A stretch of 64,000 bases of DNA from Ipomoea triloba (Eukaryota; Streptophyta; Magnoliopsida; Solanales; Convolvulaceae): assembly GCF_003576645.1 (NCBI RefSeq), contig NC_044918.1, positions 18,677,470 through 18,741,469 of the forward strand, read 5' to 3'. Both the position numbers and the translations under genes were made by a program. Each line of letters begins with the position of its first letter. The stretch's first letter is position 1. Below are positions 22,860-35,098 of this stretch, piece after piece. The notes under the pieces are model-generated. The model had not been told where the DNA came from and made no database searches. It worked only from the letters and a program-made list of their open reading frames with translations.

Positions 22860-24310
22860 CGGTTTTTCCATTTTAATCGATTATATACTTATCGTATTTG
22901 TGTTCATAAGCATAGAATTTTACAACACAAGGCACACAAATTTATAACATAAGACACAATTACTAATTTATTTCAAGTACAGAAAATTCACTCTTAAAGT
23001 ACATAATTTCATAACACAAGATACAAAAACTCACAACATAAGACACATACACATGTATCAGAGTTTATAGTGCACTGTGAACCCTGGTCCATGATATAAG
23101 GGTTGCAATTGTATTGTTTTGACTGCAAATTATTCTGCAAACCTGGGTCCATCTTACAAGATAGACACATATCGTGGACCATGGTCCAAAAACGGCAAAG
23201 AAACGGTTGCCGTCAAAATTTAACGGAGCTCCGTAAATGAAACTACAGTTCATCTCAAATGATACTGCCTCACATTTGTTTTTATATTATCAAATGAAAC
23301 TGTAGTTGTGTTGAAAGGAAATTGCAGTGCATATAAAATGAAACTGAATAACAATTTCACATATTTGGGTGTATAATGTTGAATGAAGCTGTAGTTATAT
23401 CAAAATGATATTGTAGTTGTGTTGAAAGGAAACTGTAGTGTATATAAAATGAAACTGAATAATAGTTTAACATATTTGAGTATATATTGTCCAATGAAAC
23501 TGTAGTTATATCCAAATTAGGGGTGTGCATTCGGTTAACCATTCGGTTAACCGAACCGAATTAATCGAAATTTTAAAGCATTTAACCGTTAACCGAACCG
23601 AAGTATGTGTTACCAAATTAACCGAACCGAAATTCTTTTCGGTTAACCGATTAACCGAACTTTTTTAACCTAAAATATAAAATTCTAAAAATAACACCTA
23701 AAATAATAAATCCAATTAAAATAAAATACAAATCATCCATAACTTCAAATATTCAAACATCCATAACTTCAAATCTTCAATCTAATTAGTATTTAGTATT
23801 TATATTTAATTATCTATCTATATATATAAAAATTTGGTTAATCGTTCGTTAATTCGGTTAACCGACCTTTCGAACCGAATTAACCGTTAACTGAAATTTC
23901 AAGATTCCTTTAACCATTAACCGAACCGAATTTTTCGGTTCAGTTAATGGTTAACCGAAATTTTTCGGTTCGGTCGGTTAACCGAAAAATTTTCGGTAAA
24001 TTGCACACCCCTAATCGAAATGATATTGTAGTTGTGTTCAAAGGAAACTACAGTGTATATAAAATGAAACTGAATAACAGTTTTTGTAGTCACAAGTTCC
24101 TTTCAAATACTGCAGTAAATTTCGATACTAAAAATACGCAATTTAATTTTTTTAAAATTTAGTACAGTCGTTACGTGTTTTGATTTTTTATTTAGAAACA
24201 CAAATTACATTCTGAAAATTCATAATTCTAATACTAAAAATATACAATTCAGTGTCGTTTAAGATTACGGTCCACCTTGTAAGGTAGACATGGTCTATGG
24301 TATAACAAAT
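22860..24310. repeat. Composite repeat with CTGTAGTTGTGTTGAAA minisatellite, split by a hAT element
   Basis: The left part (to about 23100) is a reverse copy of the repeat at 7545-7700. From 23100 the words GGTCCATCTTACAAGATAGAC (about 23148) and GGTCCACCTTGTAAGGTAGAC (about 24269) frame a tandem array of units containing GTAGTTGTGTTGAAAGGAAA, CAGTGTATATAAAATGAAAC and TGAATAACAGTTT. The array is interrupted by the hAT element at 23518-24013. Related units occur at 57370-57795 and 61645-61905. Confidence 0.65.
23518..24013. mobile_element. Non-autonomous hAT element with CGGTTAACC subterminal repeats
   Basis: Terminal inverted repeat TAGGGGTGTGCA, flanked by ATCCAAAT (23510-23517) and ATCGAAAT (24014-24021), an 8-bp target duplication with one change. 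Both ends are packed with CGGTTAACC/ACCGAACCGAA motifs. Only 496 bp, with no coding sequence. The flanks rejoin the surrounding minisatellite, showing that it inserted into the array. Confidence 0.85.
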
Positions 24311-24457
24311 GTGCTTCGGCAATCATGGCTATTGATGGAAAGGGAATTGGGCTGGGCCAAAGTTGTGGCCGAATTCAAGGATATGAAAGAATCTAGCCCA
24401 AACAAAACCCAATTATATAATTATGTTCATTTTTGAAAAATGAACCAAACTCACTAA

Positions 24458-25683
24458 GGGGGTGTATTCAATCATGACTTTTGTAGATTTTTAAAAACTT
24501 TTAAAATGATAGATTTTAATAAACTTTTATTGACTTTCATAGAGTCGTCCAAAACTTTTTAAAACTTTGTAAGACTCTATAAATATCTGTATAAAAAACT
24601 TACATAAACTTTTATCAACTTTTTTATTTTAAAAAGTCTACAAAAGCCATTAAAATTCTAAATTTATAGTTATAGAATTGTTCAAATAAAATATTTAAAA
24701 ATATAATTACTTTTTCTTGAGAAATTAATATTTAAAAAATATATAATTACTAGTTGCATAAAATAAACAAAAAATTAATAATATATATAAAAATTATATT
24801 TGATATACTGCTAGGTATCAAGCAAAGAGCTATTATTTGAAATAACAATATGAGATTGCTAACAACAACAAGGTGCTTCTATTTGTAGCCTCAAATTGCT
24901 ATTACGAATAATAGTTCACTATTCGTAATAGCATGTTGTTAAAAAGAAAAAAGAAAAAATATATTAAGAATAAACATATGAATATTATGAAACATATAGT
25001 AAAAGTTGACGGTGATAGATAAAAAAATTTACTATATTCATGTATTTAGGAGAAAAAGTTTAGAAGTTAGGGATAAAAAGTTCATAGAAAAAAAATCAAA
25101 ATATACAAGCAACAATATAGGATAATGAAGAAAAAAATAATTCATTGAATTTTTTGAGGAAGATTGTAAAGTTTAGGAGAGAGAAAAAATTGGTAGAGTT
25201 TAGGTATGTAGAAAATATAAGATAATGAAGAAAAAATAATTTATTGAATTTAGGTATAAGTTTTATAAAATTTAAAATTTTAAATAAGGAGAAAAAAATA
25301 TAGTTTAAATAGAGAGAGAGAGAGAAAAAAAAACATTCAGTGTTGGTAGAAAGAAAATTTTGAAATATTGAGGTTGGAGGTTGGATTTCAACTATTTATA
25401 TTTGAGAAGGAAAAGTATATAAAAGTCTACAGAAGTTCTAAAATTAAAAAGTCCTTACAAATTCATAACTTTTTGAATACCACATGACTTTTAAAATTCT
25501 TTAAAAGTTTTAATTGAATACCACATGACTTTTAAAAACTCTTTAAAAATCTTGATCGAATACCGCACGACTTTTAAATACTCTCTAAAAGTTTGGAGGT
25601 AAAGTTTGAATTGAATACCTCCAAACTTTTAAAGTTCATAAAAGTCTTTAAAATTTTATGAAAGTCATGATTGAATACACCCC
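24458..25683. mobile_element. 1.2-kb TIR element, GGGGGTGTATTCAATCATGA ends
   Basis: The left end GGGGGTGTATTCAATCATGA pairs with TCATGATTGAATACACCCC at the right. Subterminal words AAAACTTTTAAAA and GAATACCACATGACTTTTAA are repeated many times. The target duplication is unclear (TAA against TAG). The interior is A/T-rich with no gene. A degraded relative lies at 52880-53835. Confidence 0.75.
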
Positions 25684-26352
25684 TAGTGAATTTTTGTTTG
25701 AATGAAACTAAACACTAAAAATGAAAATATCTTTTGGAAAATGATTCATTTTTCAAAGTCATTTTATTGTTTCAAACACACCCTAAATGTAAATTAGCAA
25801 TTTGAGATATTTACATTTTAAATTTTGTTTTAACTTTTCTCTTTTTAAATTTTTGTAATTATAATAATAAATTAATAAATCTTAATAATAATTAGTATAT
25901 AAAAATATTTACTTCTCAATCTTCTCATACTCTATAAGTTGAGATGATTTTTTTACACCCTTGAAATGAAATTATAATCAAATGAGAATTAAGAAAAAAC
26001 ATAAACGTTGAGAGAAAATGTATAAAAATAATAGGTGAGGATAAAAGTTATTGATCGGATTATGACAAGGCAAGTATTACTATCCGAACAAGACAACTCA
26101 TGCAAATGTTTTTCAAATTCACAAATATTATGCAACATGCTAAATTGCTAATGGCATATATTATTTTTTTAAATAGCTATTAATCTCTATCAATAAAATA
26201 TAAATAAATTAGTAATATTTTTTATTTCATAAAATTACAATCCGAAAAAGATAAATTAAATAAGAATTGAGACAAACTAATAATATTAAAAACTAATATT
26301 TGATTATAAAAAATCTAATATACAAAATATAAATTTGAAAAAATAGATATGG
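25684..26352. other. AT-rich intergenic region, no gene seen
   Basis: No supported feature. The words ATTCATTTTTCAAAGTCATT (25745) and TTTTTGAAAAATGAAC (24431) on either side of the TIR element may be the arms of an older host repeat. Confidence 0.35.
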
Positions 26353-26432
<80 letters not shown>

Positions 26433-26463
26433 GATCATCATCATCATCATCATCATCATCATT
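26353..26463. repeat. Compound microsatellite (ATT)n then (ATC)n
   Basis: About 26 ATT units (26353-26431) followed, after ATG, by about 10 ATC units (26434-26463). Likely highly polymorphic. Confidence 0.97.
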
Positions 26464-28479
26464 TTAGATGAATTATCTTTTTTTTTTTGGATTAATATGA
26501 AAAATTACCCAAAAAGTAAATAATATAATTAAACATAATTAAATTAAATTTAATGACAATAAATTAAATTTAAAATTATTTAATTGGATTTAATAGCAAA
26601 AAATACCGTGTATTTAGTTGATGGGTTTATACACTAGGAATGAAAATAAAAATCATAGTTATTGTTTGGTTGACAACTTCTTAAGACACAACTATGAGTT
26701 TTGATTACCTCTACAATTAAGAACCACATTCCCTAATTAAAAAGAGATATCATTCCATCTTATATTGGGAATTTGATTTTTAAGTTTAATTTGGATTAAT
26801 GCTTTTAAATTTTTGTTTTGATTTGTTGTCATATTAGTGCTTTAGTTGTCATTATATTATGATCAATTGCTTTGATTTTTGTTTTTGTATTTTTAAATTT
26901 TTATTCCCATATAGGCCCAAGGTCATACATAACTAAATATCAATAATATTGGTAATCATTATAATTATATCCTACTACCAAATATATAAAATACTTTCAC
27001 CAAAACTCACAATCATTATTAAGTATTTGATTCTCATTCCGATTCTGATTTCTATGTGCAAACCAACCATACTCATAGATGATTATATTGTATTAATAAG
27101 ATAGTAGATGACTCTTGTTTTTTGTTTTGTTTTGTTCTTTTTTTTTTTTGGTGTATTCAGAGTTTTTACGGTTAAAAATAATGACTAATTTCTTCGTAGA
27201 ATTGTAACTTGTAAGTCGCACTTGAAAATTTAAAGTTATTCTAAACTCAAAACAAAAAATCAAACTCTTGAAGTTTAGTTAATAATGAATGAATTTTTTT
27301 ACACAGCCATGCCCGAGGTTACGGTAGATGATGAGTCATAATGCGCCATTTGATTTTGTCAAAATTAAGTGATGTAGAATTTGGCTAAAAGAGAATAAAG
27401 TTCAACTCCGCAATCAAATTTGTAATTGACACGCCAATCACGCCTCCCAATTTCCAAGAAAATTTAGCTTTTTGTTGACAAATTGTGCCACACTATCGCA
27501 TAAGACTAACTTCAATAAGTAGGAGAAGGGAGAAGTCCGCATGGGCAGCTCAATTAATTATAGGGATGAAGTTTGAGAGCAAAAATTAGGAATTGAATCT
27601 CACCAGTCATAGTGTGGGATAACCTTTAAAACTGTTTATGGTTGAGTTATCATGATTTATATTCTTCTATATGTTTTGTCGGGCCTTTGGAGTTGGGGAT
27701 TCAACCTTTCAGGAACAAAGAAAGGGAAAAAAATAATTTACATACTCAACATGATCCGGCAATTCCACACATGCACAAGGTGCGTGATAACTTTTTTCCA
27801 TTTCTCCATTCGATAGGTATCACAAAAATTTTGATTTTACAAGGAAAAAGTTTTTTTTTTTTTTTCTTAAATACACTTTATCCCGTCATTTAAAAACTCC
27901 ACCCTAAATTTTTTTTCTGAAAAACCTCCTCAAGAAGCATTATTGGTAAGAGATATATATTGTCCTTGATTTGGTTAATTATGATACATTATTATGTCAA
28001 CGCTTTTCATGATGTGTTCACACTTCACAGTTCACAGGTACATTATGCCAAATTATTAGGATAATGTAGGTGGTAAAACATTTAATAAATTGAGTTTGAC
28101 TTATTCATGATTTTGAATTATCTATTAGATATAAGCATAAGTTGTTGAAATTAAATCTGACAAGATTTGAGCCCTTTAGAGTTAAACAAATGTGAACAAT
28201 GATTTAAAGCATTATTATAGATTATTGGGTATCAAATACACCATCAAAGTGGTGAATTTCACGAAAGTTTAATAAGGTAAGAAACTTTACTTCACCTTCA
28301 AAAGGTGAAGTCTCCCGCTTACAGGTCCTCATATCTCAGCCCTCACCTCTTAGGTGCCCACATCCCAACTCAAAAAGATTGTGAATGGCTAAATTAGGAT
28401 GACTCAACCCACATCTTAGGTGGAAGGACTAATGTTTGGTGTCCACCACATTAGGTGAAGCTTTTTTACTGTGACTGCA
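26464..28479. other. Intergenic, no gene seen
   Basis: AT-rich with scattered homopolymers. A segment at 27300-27520 has higher GC and may be old transposon sequence, without recognisable ends. Confidence 0.4.
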
Positions 28480-28546
28480 GAGTTCGATCTATAGTCATCA
28501 CTCTCAATCTACGTACCAGCGCTATACCAATTGAGCTATTCATGCG
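28480..28546 (-). pseudogene. tRNA-like sequence (SINE head or tRNA relic)
   Basis: On the minus strand, TAGCTCAATTGG (28528-28539) fits the pol III A box exactly, and AGATCGAACTC (28480-28490) approximates a B box about 38 bases downstream. The sequence between does not fold into a standard anticodon arm, and the acceptor ends do not pair. It is therefore a tRNA relic or the head of a SINE. Confidence 0.45.
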
Positions 28547-29039
28547 GGTGATAGGAAACCTTACCTTGGCATTGAAACCTGATGGTCATAAACCAACACG
28601 TTAAACACATGCGTGAATTAGAGATGAACTTGCACAAATTATATAAGTTTTAGAGAAATACCCTATGCACTAGTAAATTTGGCCTATGCATGTTTTTTTT
28701 GCCATGGCTCTCAAAATGGAGAGGAAATCCACAAATTTCATTAATCAATATATAAGCTGAAATGGTTGAAAATGTGTTTAAATACATAGGAAAGTAACCT
28801 AAGCTAGAAAATTTGTTAATAAGGGCTTCTAATTTGAATACTACAAAGGAAACTAAGAGTAAGCTAAGAGGCCAAATTTTAAAATTAAAATAAAATAAAG
28901 AGCAATTACTCCCATTAGGTTTAAAAAATAATATATTGAGTTAGGTTAAATGGTCTATTATATGTAACTTCTTGTTGTGTCTAAATCAAGTTGTTTTCAT
29001 CTTCACCTACCTGCACGAATTAACAAATAACAACTAATT
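28547..29039. other. Intergenic, no gene seen
   Basis: AT-rich sequence with no supported feature. Confidence 0.4.
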
Positions 29040-29173
29040 AAGTACATGATTTAATATGGAAGGGGTGGGTTCGAGTCTTAGTGGAGACGATATTGACTCT
29101 TTGTGTTTCAATAGGTTGAGAAAGTAGTTATGAACAAATATTGCATTGTAACAGAGTTAATAGTACTAAAAAA
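29040..29173 (+). mobile_element. SINE-like element
   Basis: B-box-like GGGTTCGAGTC (29067), followed by TTAGTGGAGACGATATTGAC, and ending AGTTAATAGTACTAAAAAAA. The middle and tail match the element at 47037-47140 (GGATTCGAGCCTCAGTAGAGG, then GTTGATAGTACTCAAAA), suggesting one tRNA-derived SINE family. Confidence 0.5.
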
Positions 29174-31029
29174 AGTATATGATTTAATGTGATTGTTTTA
29201 GTAATTAATTTAGTCTTTGAAATACTCAAAATGCACCTTTGCTTCAATGATACAAAAAAAAAATGTATAGAAAGAAGATTAGATGAGAAATGTGTAACAA
29301 TTAATTCAGCCGTTATTGATGGAAATTATGGTAAATGGCTGCGGGTTGGTAAATCTTATTTAAGTGGATAGTTTATAATTTTATATTATGGATTAAATTA
29401 AATACGCATCAATTAATTTTTCCGTGTTTGACAAAATTATAAAATCTGTACCTCTTCACTTTATTTAATTTAATAATATTTCTTGAATAGACACTTCATC
29501 AGTTCAATCAATTGAAGTTGAAGCTAACAGGCGTTTGGTTCGGGGAAGGAATTAAATGAGAAAATAATTGTAATTTGGTAAAAAAAGAATAAAGTTGAAA
29601 TAAAGTAGGAATTCAAATTATATTGTTCGATAGAGATGGATATAATTATTGCGAATAAAAAGGGAATAAGTGATATAAAAATTATTTTCAAAAAAAAAAG
29701 TGATATAAAAATTAAAATGCCATTGTATAATAATAATATTATAATCAATGGCAAAAAATAATTTCTTTTTTCCTTTCCTTTCCATGTTGAATTGCAATTC
29801 ATATATAGAGAGAGGTATGAATTCAAATTTCACAAAAACAGGGAATTGCAAAAATAGTAAAATTATATTAAAAAATTCAATACATCATGAACTAATAAAA
29901 ATATAAAATCAAATCGAATTTGAAAGTGTATAAGAATTTAAAATAGACACACTGTACAAGTTATATTATATTATAAACAAAGAAAAAATATAAAATCGAA
30001 AAGTAATTATAAATATAAAGAAATTACGAAACATGGTATACAAATTATTATATTTAACGATATTATTTGAAAACGATAACAGTTTAAAAAGAAAAGAAAA
30101 TCTGATAAAAATTATAAATGTACAAGTATGATACTTAACTAATTACACTAACATATTTTATATTCTTTTTAAAATCTTATTATAATTTTTTTTTTTTTTT
30201 AATTAGAGAGCTTTAAAATAATCATGATAAGTGTCTTCTCCCTTTGCAGTTTGTGGAATGTGGATGCCCTAACTTTATGTTGGCTTGGTTAGTTATGGGC
30301 AAAGCAAACATGCGTATAGGATATGATTGCCTAGCTTGCACAAAAGACAATAAGTCATAAACATCGTATACTGTAATTAATTAATTAATTTTATTTTGTC
30401 TTTAACCAATTAAGTAATTTCCATGTTCACATGCCCAAATTACACCACGCAGATCCTTTTATACCAATAAAATCTACACATTAAATGATTATATATATAC
30501 CATATTCCATATATACCAAGTTACCCAACCAACTGTATACCAAATTACCAACCAAGCCAACTTATATTTAAGTCGGGTTAATAAAGTAATAAATAATAAA
30601 TATTATTTTGAATAATTATATATCTAATACGGAGTAACATATTTCGTTCTATTTTATCAGTCAATTATTTAACAATCAAATTTTTAGTTTATTTATAATA
30701 AAATATTTTAATGAAATTTTAAAAAATGAAATATCAATAATATTAAATTAATTAATATAAGAAAAGGTTAGGTTTATTTATGTTAATTGGATTATACAGA
30801 TAAGAAAAGATAGATTAAGGATAGTTTTTCAGTTTTTGGACAAGACGTAAAGAAAGTTTTTTTTTTTTTTTTTTTTTTTTGAAAAAAAAAAAAGTGATGT
30901 ACAAACGGTCCACGTACAACGTGACAACTTACAAGTACTGAGAAAGGAAGAAGGTTCGAACTGAAACATACATTCCTAAATTCTTAGTACAAGGAACGAA
31001 TCTGGGCTTTACACAAACCCCAACTGTAA
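29174..31029. other. Intergenic, no gene seen
   Basis: AT-rich; a 22-base T run followed by an A run lies at 30857-30892. The short AT-rich frames here show no protein-like composition. Confidence 0.4.
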
Positions 31030-31658
31030 AAACACAGTTACAAAGATCCCTTCTTTGTCCTCTGTCTTGGCCGCCCTTCAATTCTCCAACCCTACCAAAG
31101 CCCCTAAAACCCCAGCGCTGTTCTTGTTTTACTCCGCATTATTTTAGCCTTCGAAGGGTCTTGTCTTCAAGAGTTCTTGAAATTTTGAGAGTTTTTTTTT
31201 TCAAGAATTATTGAAAGTTTTGGGAGTTCTTTGAAGGGATTGGAGGGAGTTCTGTAGCTTCTAAAAGGGTGTCTGGTTATGAGTAATTTTTGGATTGGGT
31301 GAGTTGGGCAGTGTGAAAGGTTTGATCTTTGATGTGGGGGTTTTGAAAATTTTGCATTTCCCCATATGGGCTTTGGAGATTGGAGCATTTGACGTTTTCT
31401 TCTGGTATGATTTTTCTTGTTTTGACTGGCAAGGCTTGGAATAAGTGATTTTCTCTATCCTGTTTTAGCTGCCATGATTAACAGATACTTGTATGGCATT
31501 GTTTGATTCTTTACCATGAATGGTTTCTGGTAGTTATGTAGAATTTGAGGTTGTTTTGTTTTTGTTGGCACTGTTTTGTTGAGAACTGAATTCTTGAGAG
31601 AAGTAGAAGTGTTTTGTTTTCTTAAAATTGTTCATTTAGCTTAGGTTGTAGCGTGAAT
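31030..31658 (+). promoter_or_regulatory. Probable promoter and 5' leader of the TMEM128-like gene
   Basis: Composition changes from AT-rich to mixed near 31030. Pyrimidine-rich leader-like sequence (CTTTGTCCTCTGTCTTGG) and many G/T runs precede the start codon at 31659. The transcription start is not resolved, and a 5' UTR intron is possible. Confidence 0.4.
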
Positions 31659-33368
31659 ATGTCGGGTGGATCTCCAACTGTTGGAGGTGGATACATGAGA
31701 CAGAGGTACAGCCAAGGCTATGCCTCGAGCGGCGATGATCTCGAGGACGATGCTTGTTCTAGATCATTTGCACAATCGCCTTCGTGTCTGAGAACAAGGA
31801 CGTGGGTTGAGGTTGTGGAGAATTGTATGTGGATAGCTTCGGCCCTATTTATCGTCTATTATGGTGATCAAGACTACAATTTCATTTACTTGTTGTGGCA
31901 CGATGGTCGCGTCAGAAGGTATGCCATGAGTTTGAGTTCTTACGCTTGTTAATGTTTGCTTTTGTTCATTTTATGTTTGCTTCTTCAATTGATGCTTTGT
32001 TTCCTTGATGGATGCGTTTTTGTTGGTCTTAGACATTACTAGAACGATTATACATTAGTTGAGTGTTTCGCATAACTATCAAGCCTCGTTTAGTTTTAAA
32101 TCCCTTTTCCAGACAATAGAACATTCAATTAATAGAAGCTTATGCAGATTTGTGCTCGAGAACTATGATCTGCTATCTCTTCCGTTTTCTTGGATCTTAT
32201 GGAACAATAGGGGAATATAATTCTGGGAAAATTTTGTGTTAATTGTCATAATCAATTTTAGATCCTACTTATGGAGAATGACGGTCTGTTGTTGTCATTT
32301 TTTTTTTGGTCAATTTAGATTTTAGAGTTGTTTGTTCTTTTAATCTCCCTTTTTTCTTGTCAAAGTTATCATTTTTAATTTCATTTATGTTCTTTGAGGA
32401 CTTGTTGTTGCCTATGGTGTAATCCTCCACCAATCCATTGATTCTGACGTTGTTTACAGTAGTTTAGCTTGTAATCTAATAAACTGATTTTTCAAGTCAA
32501 CGGATAAAGATTTGTAATTTGAAGTCGTAACCAACATCTGAGTTATATTTTATACATACCATGACTTTGAATCTGAATGAAGTTTCTGGCCAGATAGAAT
32601 ATATAAACCTAAACTTTGCTTTTAATGGTTTATCTTTTGCAATAAAATAATGTCAAATTGGATAATTCATTGAACCTAACTATTTGACTAAAACCTAACA
32701 TTTGCTGTTTTAGACGTTAATAGTTTGTAGGAAACTATCTTGGTAAAACCACACTTAATTTTGGAGTAATGGCAAGAACTTATACAAGGAAGACACAACA
32801 ACAAAAGATTTACTATGTATTATTAAAGTTTTATGTTTCTTAGCTTTAGCTTGGATCGAGGAAGAACTTATTGGCTATTTGGATTGTGCAGAATACCACT
32901 ATACATGGGCATGTTTGCGGTTGGATTGAATGCTATCTTTTTCTTTTATACAATTATGTTAGCGTGGGGAATCCGAAAGTCTAGCGAGAAGTGGGAAACT
33001 TCAAGTACTGCTAATCTGCCCGTTGTCACCGTTCTCGGGCTCATTTCGTTCTGCCTGTAAGAAGAATTATTGCGTTCATGTCTCTAAGAAATGCTTATCA
33101 CACATCTTTGAGTTTAGTCTCTTATGAACGTGAAATCTTCGGTGCAGATTCTCTTTTGCATTGTGGCCAATTTGGAGTTTCTTGACCCTGCCTCTTGTGG
33201 TATGCCCCGGATTTTTGTGCTTCTGAGTTTTGTATCAAAATGAATTTTATTTGATGTTCAATTTTTTATATTTTGCAGTTCACTCTATTTATGGCTTGCA
33301 TGGTTATATTGCCATATTTGGTTCTCGAGAGACTCAAGTCCCAAGAAGATGATTTTCGTATCGATTAG
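31659..33368 (+). CDS. TMEM128-like four-helix membrane protein
   Basis: Four exons: 31659-31918, 32892-33056, 33148-33199, 33279-33368; phases agree and give 188 aa. The N-terminus (1-48) is polar and Gly/Ser-rich. Predicted membrane helices lie near 54-70, 90-113, 129-148 and 152-175. The segment ALWPIWSFLTLPLVFTLFMA is the conserved core shared with animal TMEM128 and its plant homologues. The cytosolic tail ends EDDFRID. TMEM128-family proteins are small membrane proteins, reported at the ER, of unclear molecular function. The exon 2 acceptor at 32891 was preferred to two upstream AGs because it joins RR to IPLYMGMF as in plant homologues I recall. Exon 1 could start only at 31659; the GTG two codons upstream is not a start. 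Confidence 0.85.
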
Positions 33369-33682
33369 ACATTGCTGGCAGGATACGTCGCTAACTTAGT
33401 TGAAGGTTTATAGATAACACAGGTACAACAAGATTATCGCATGAAAGTGATGTTTGTCGGAAATTGAAAGTACACATGAGCTTCATCTGCTACAAGTATT
33501 GTTGTACTAAGTTACTGATTGAAAGAAATGTAGATTCAGTTTGGGACAAGATTTTGTTTTGTGGGAATAGGAATGTTTTGTCTTATATGTTCATATCCTG
33601 AAAGTATGTACTAGGAAAAAGTAGTGATATAGTGCAGGGTATTGAATGCAATTAATGTGAACTAAAAATTCACAACTCGCAA
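33369..33682 (+). other. 3' UTR and spacer after the TMEM128-like gene
   Basis: No coding sequence; probable 3' UTR of the preceding gene, ending before the tRNA gene. Confidence 0.5.
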
Positions 33683-33707
33683 TGCGGTGAACGTGGATCG
33701 AACACGT

Positions 33708-33750
<43 letters not shown>

Positions 33751-33755
33751 CCCGC
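33683..33755 (-). tRNA. tRNA-Phe (GAA)
   Basis: A 73-base tRNA on the minus strand. Acceptor GCGGGGA pairs with the 3' end, A box TAGCTCAGTTGGG, anticodon loop CTGAAGA with anticodon GAA, B box GTTCGATCC, discriminator A. CCA is not encoded, and there is no intron, as expected for a eukaryotic tRNA-Phe. Confidence 0.97.
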
Positions 33756-35025
33756 TTTGGTTAACAGGACTTGAGTTTAACTTTAAAACTCTTTTGATAA
33801 ATATGATAAATGAGTAAACAAATATCAATAATGGGCCATCAAAAAGCCCATATTTAAATGATGTGAAATAATATAGCCCAAACAAACAAATAATAATACT
33901 AACCTATGAACCATGACATAATTTTTTCCTGATCCAACTTATCTTATTGATTTAGACCCATGAAACAGTTTCACATGAGAATTTGTCAAATGATGATGCA
34001 ACACATTAATGGCAATTGTTATATAGTGTACCATGGTTCACATGAACCATGACCAAAATGACAATCGTTACGTTTGCTACGCTCCGTGGCGCGCTCAATT
34101 TTTTATTTTGTCATTGGATCGTCGAGAAAGTCAATTCTCCATCCTCGACAAGGAAGGAATGGGGACCGGGAACACTCTCGCCGCATGGACCTTGCCCGAT
34201 ATACACATGTAACATAATTCTTTTCCTTCTATTTAAATTCATTACATGCTTTAATTTTTTTTTATTATATATAAGAGTTAATTTCACTTTTGATCCTATG
34301 ACTATTGGGGCTTGTTAATTGCAATCCAAGACTTTCAAAATTATCAATTTAGTACCTTAACTATTTAATTTTTATCAATTTTGGTCCCTCTAGCCAAATT
34401 GCCAGTCAAAACTCACTGGAAAATATTAATAGGTAAAATAATGAGGGTATTTTAATCTTTTTTACTTCTCTTTTCTTTCTTCTCCCTTCGGTCGTTCTAC
34501 ATTGCTTCCCTTTCTTTTTCTTTTCTTTTTTTTAAAAATACATTGCTTCTCTTTTCTTTTTTCTCCGTTGCTGAAGCTATTTACCGAATTCAATTTAATA
34601 CTTACGATTGTATTGACATGCTGTTGACTAACCCAATAGTCTCAAAACCAACAGGTTGCATACAAATAAAATTTCTCATTCCAAAGAAAATAGCTTCCAT
34701 TTTGGTTAGAGAAATAGCTAATGAAATTGGGTTGGATTTGAAGGCCAAGAAATGGAAAATTGGAGCCACTCCACACCCACTGTACCAATAAACAATCCTT
34801 CCTCGCTTCAGACTAATATTTTAATGTTAACTTTTGTCACATCAGATTTAATTAAAGTCTATCTTATTAGGAAGGATGTAGAGAATCTTATTTATAGTTT
34901 ATGCTTCTAACCTGAAATTAACTTCAAGAATCTGGGTTTCAAGGAGCATAATATCTCTGTGTTTATGAATATAATAAAATAATAAAATGGCCACACTGGT
35001 TAACCAAAAGGGTAATACCAGATTT
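33756..35025. other. Spacer between the two tRNA-Phe genes
   Basis: Contains a common MULE-type repeat fragment (TTTGATCCTATGACTATTGG at 34289, then TTTTGGTCCCTCTAGCC at 34378). It also has an unassigned 82-codon frame on + at 34543-34791. That frame ends ANEIGLDLKAKKWKIGATPH, which looks protein-like in composition, but I recognise no family and it may be a gene relic. Confidence 0.4.
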
Positions 35026-35050
35026 TGCGGTGAACGTGGATCGAACACGT

Positions 35051-35093
<43 letters not shown>

Positions 35094-35098
35094 CCCGC
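35026..35098 (-). tRNA. tRNA-Phe (GAA), second copy
   Basis: The same 73 bases and orientation as 33683-33755, with no differences seen. Upstream flanks are also alike (GTTAAC close to the mature 5' end), suggesting a local duplication of 1.34 kb spacing. Confidence 0.97.

Noticed and set aside
29524..29851. Minus-strand frames of 77-100 codons rich in Ile/Phe
   Set aside because: Composition is that expected from random AT-rich DNA; there is no homology or splice context.
32833..32891. LDRGRTYWLFGLC as part of the TMEM128-like protein
   Set aside because: The downstream acceptor at 32891 joins the exons in phase and gives the conserved RR-IPLYMGMF junction; the upstream peptide is probably intronic.
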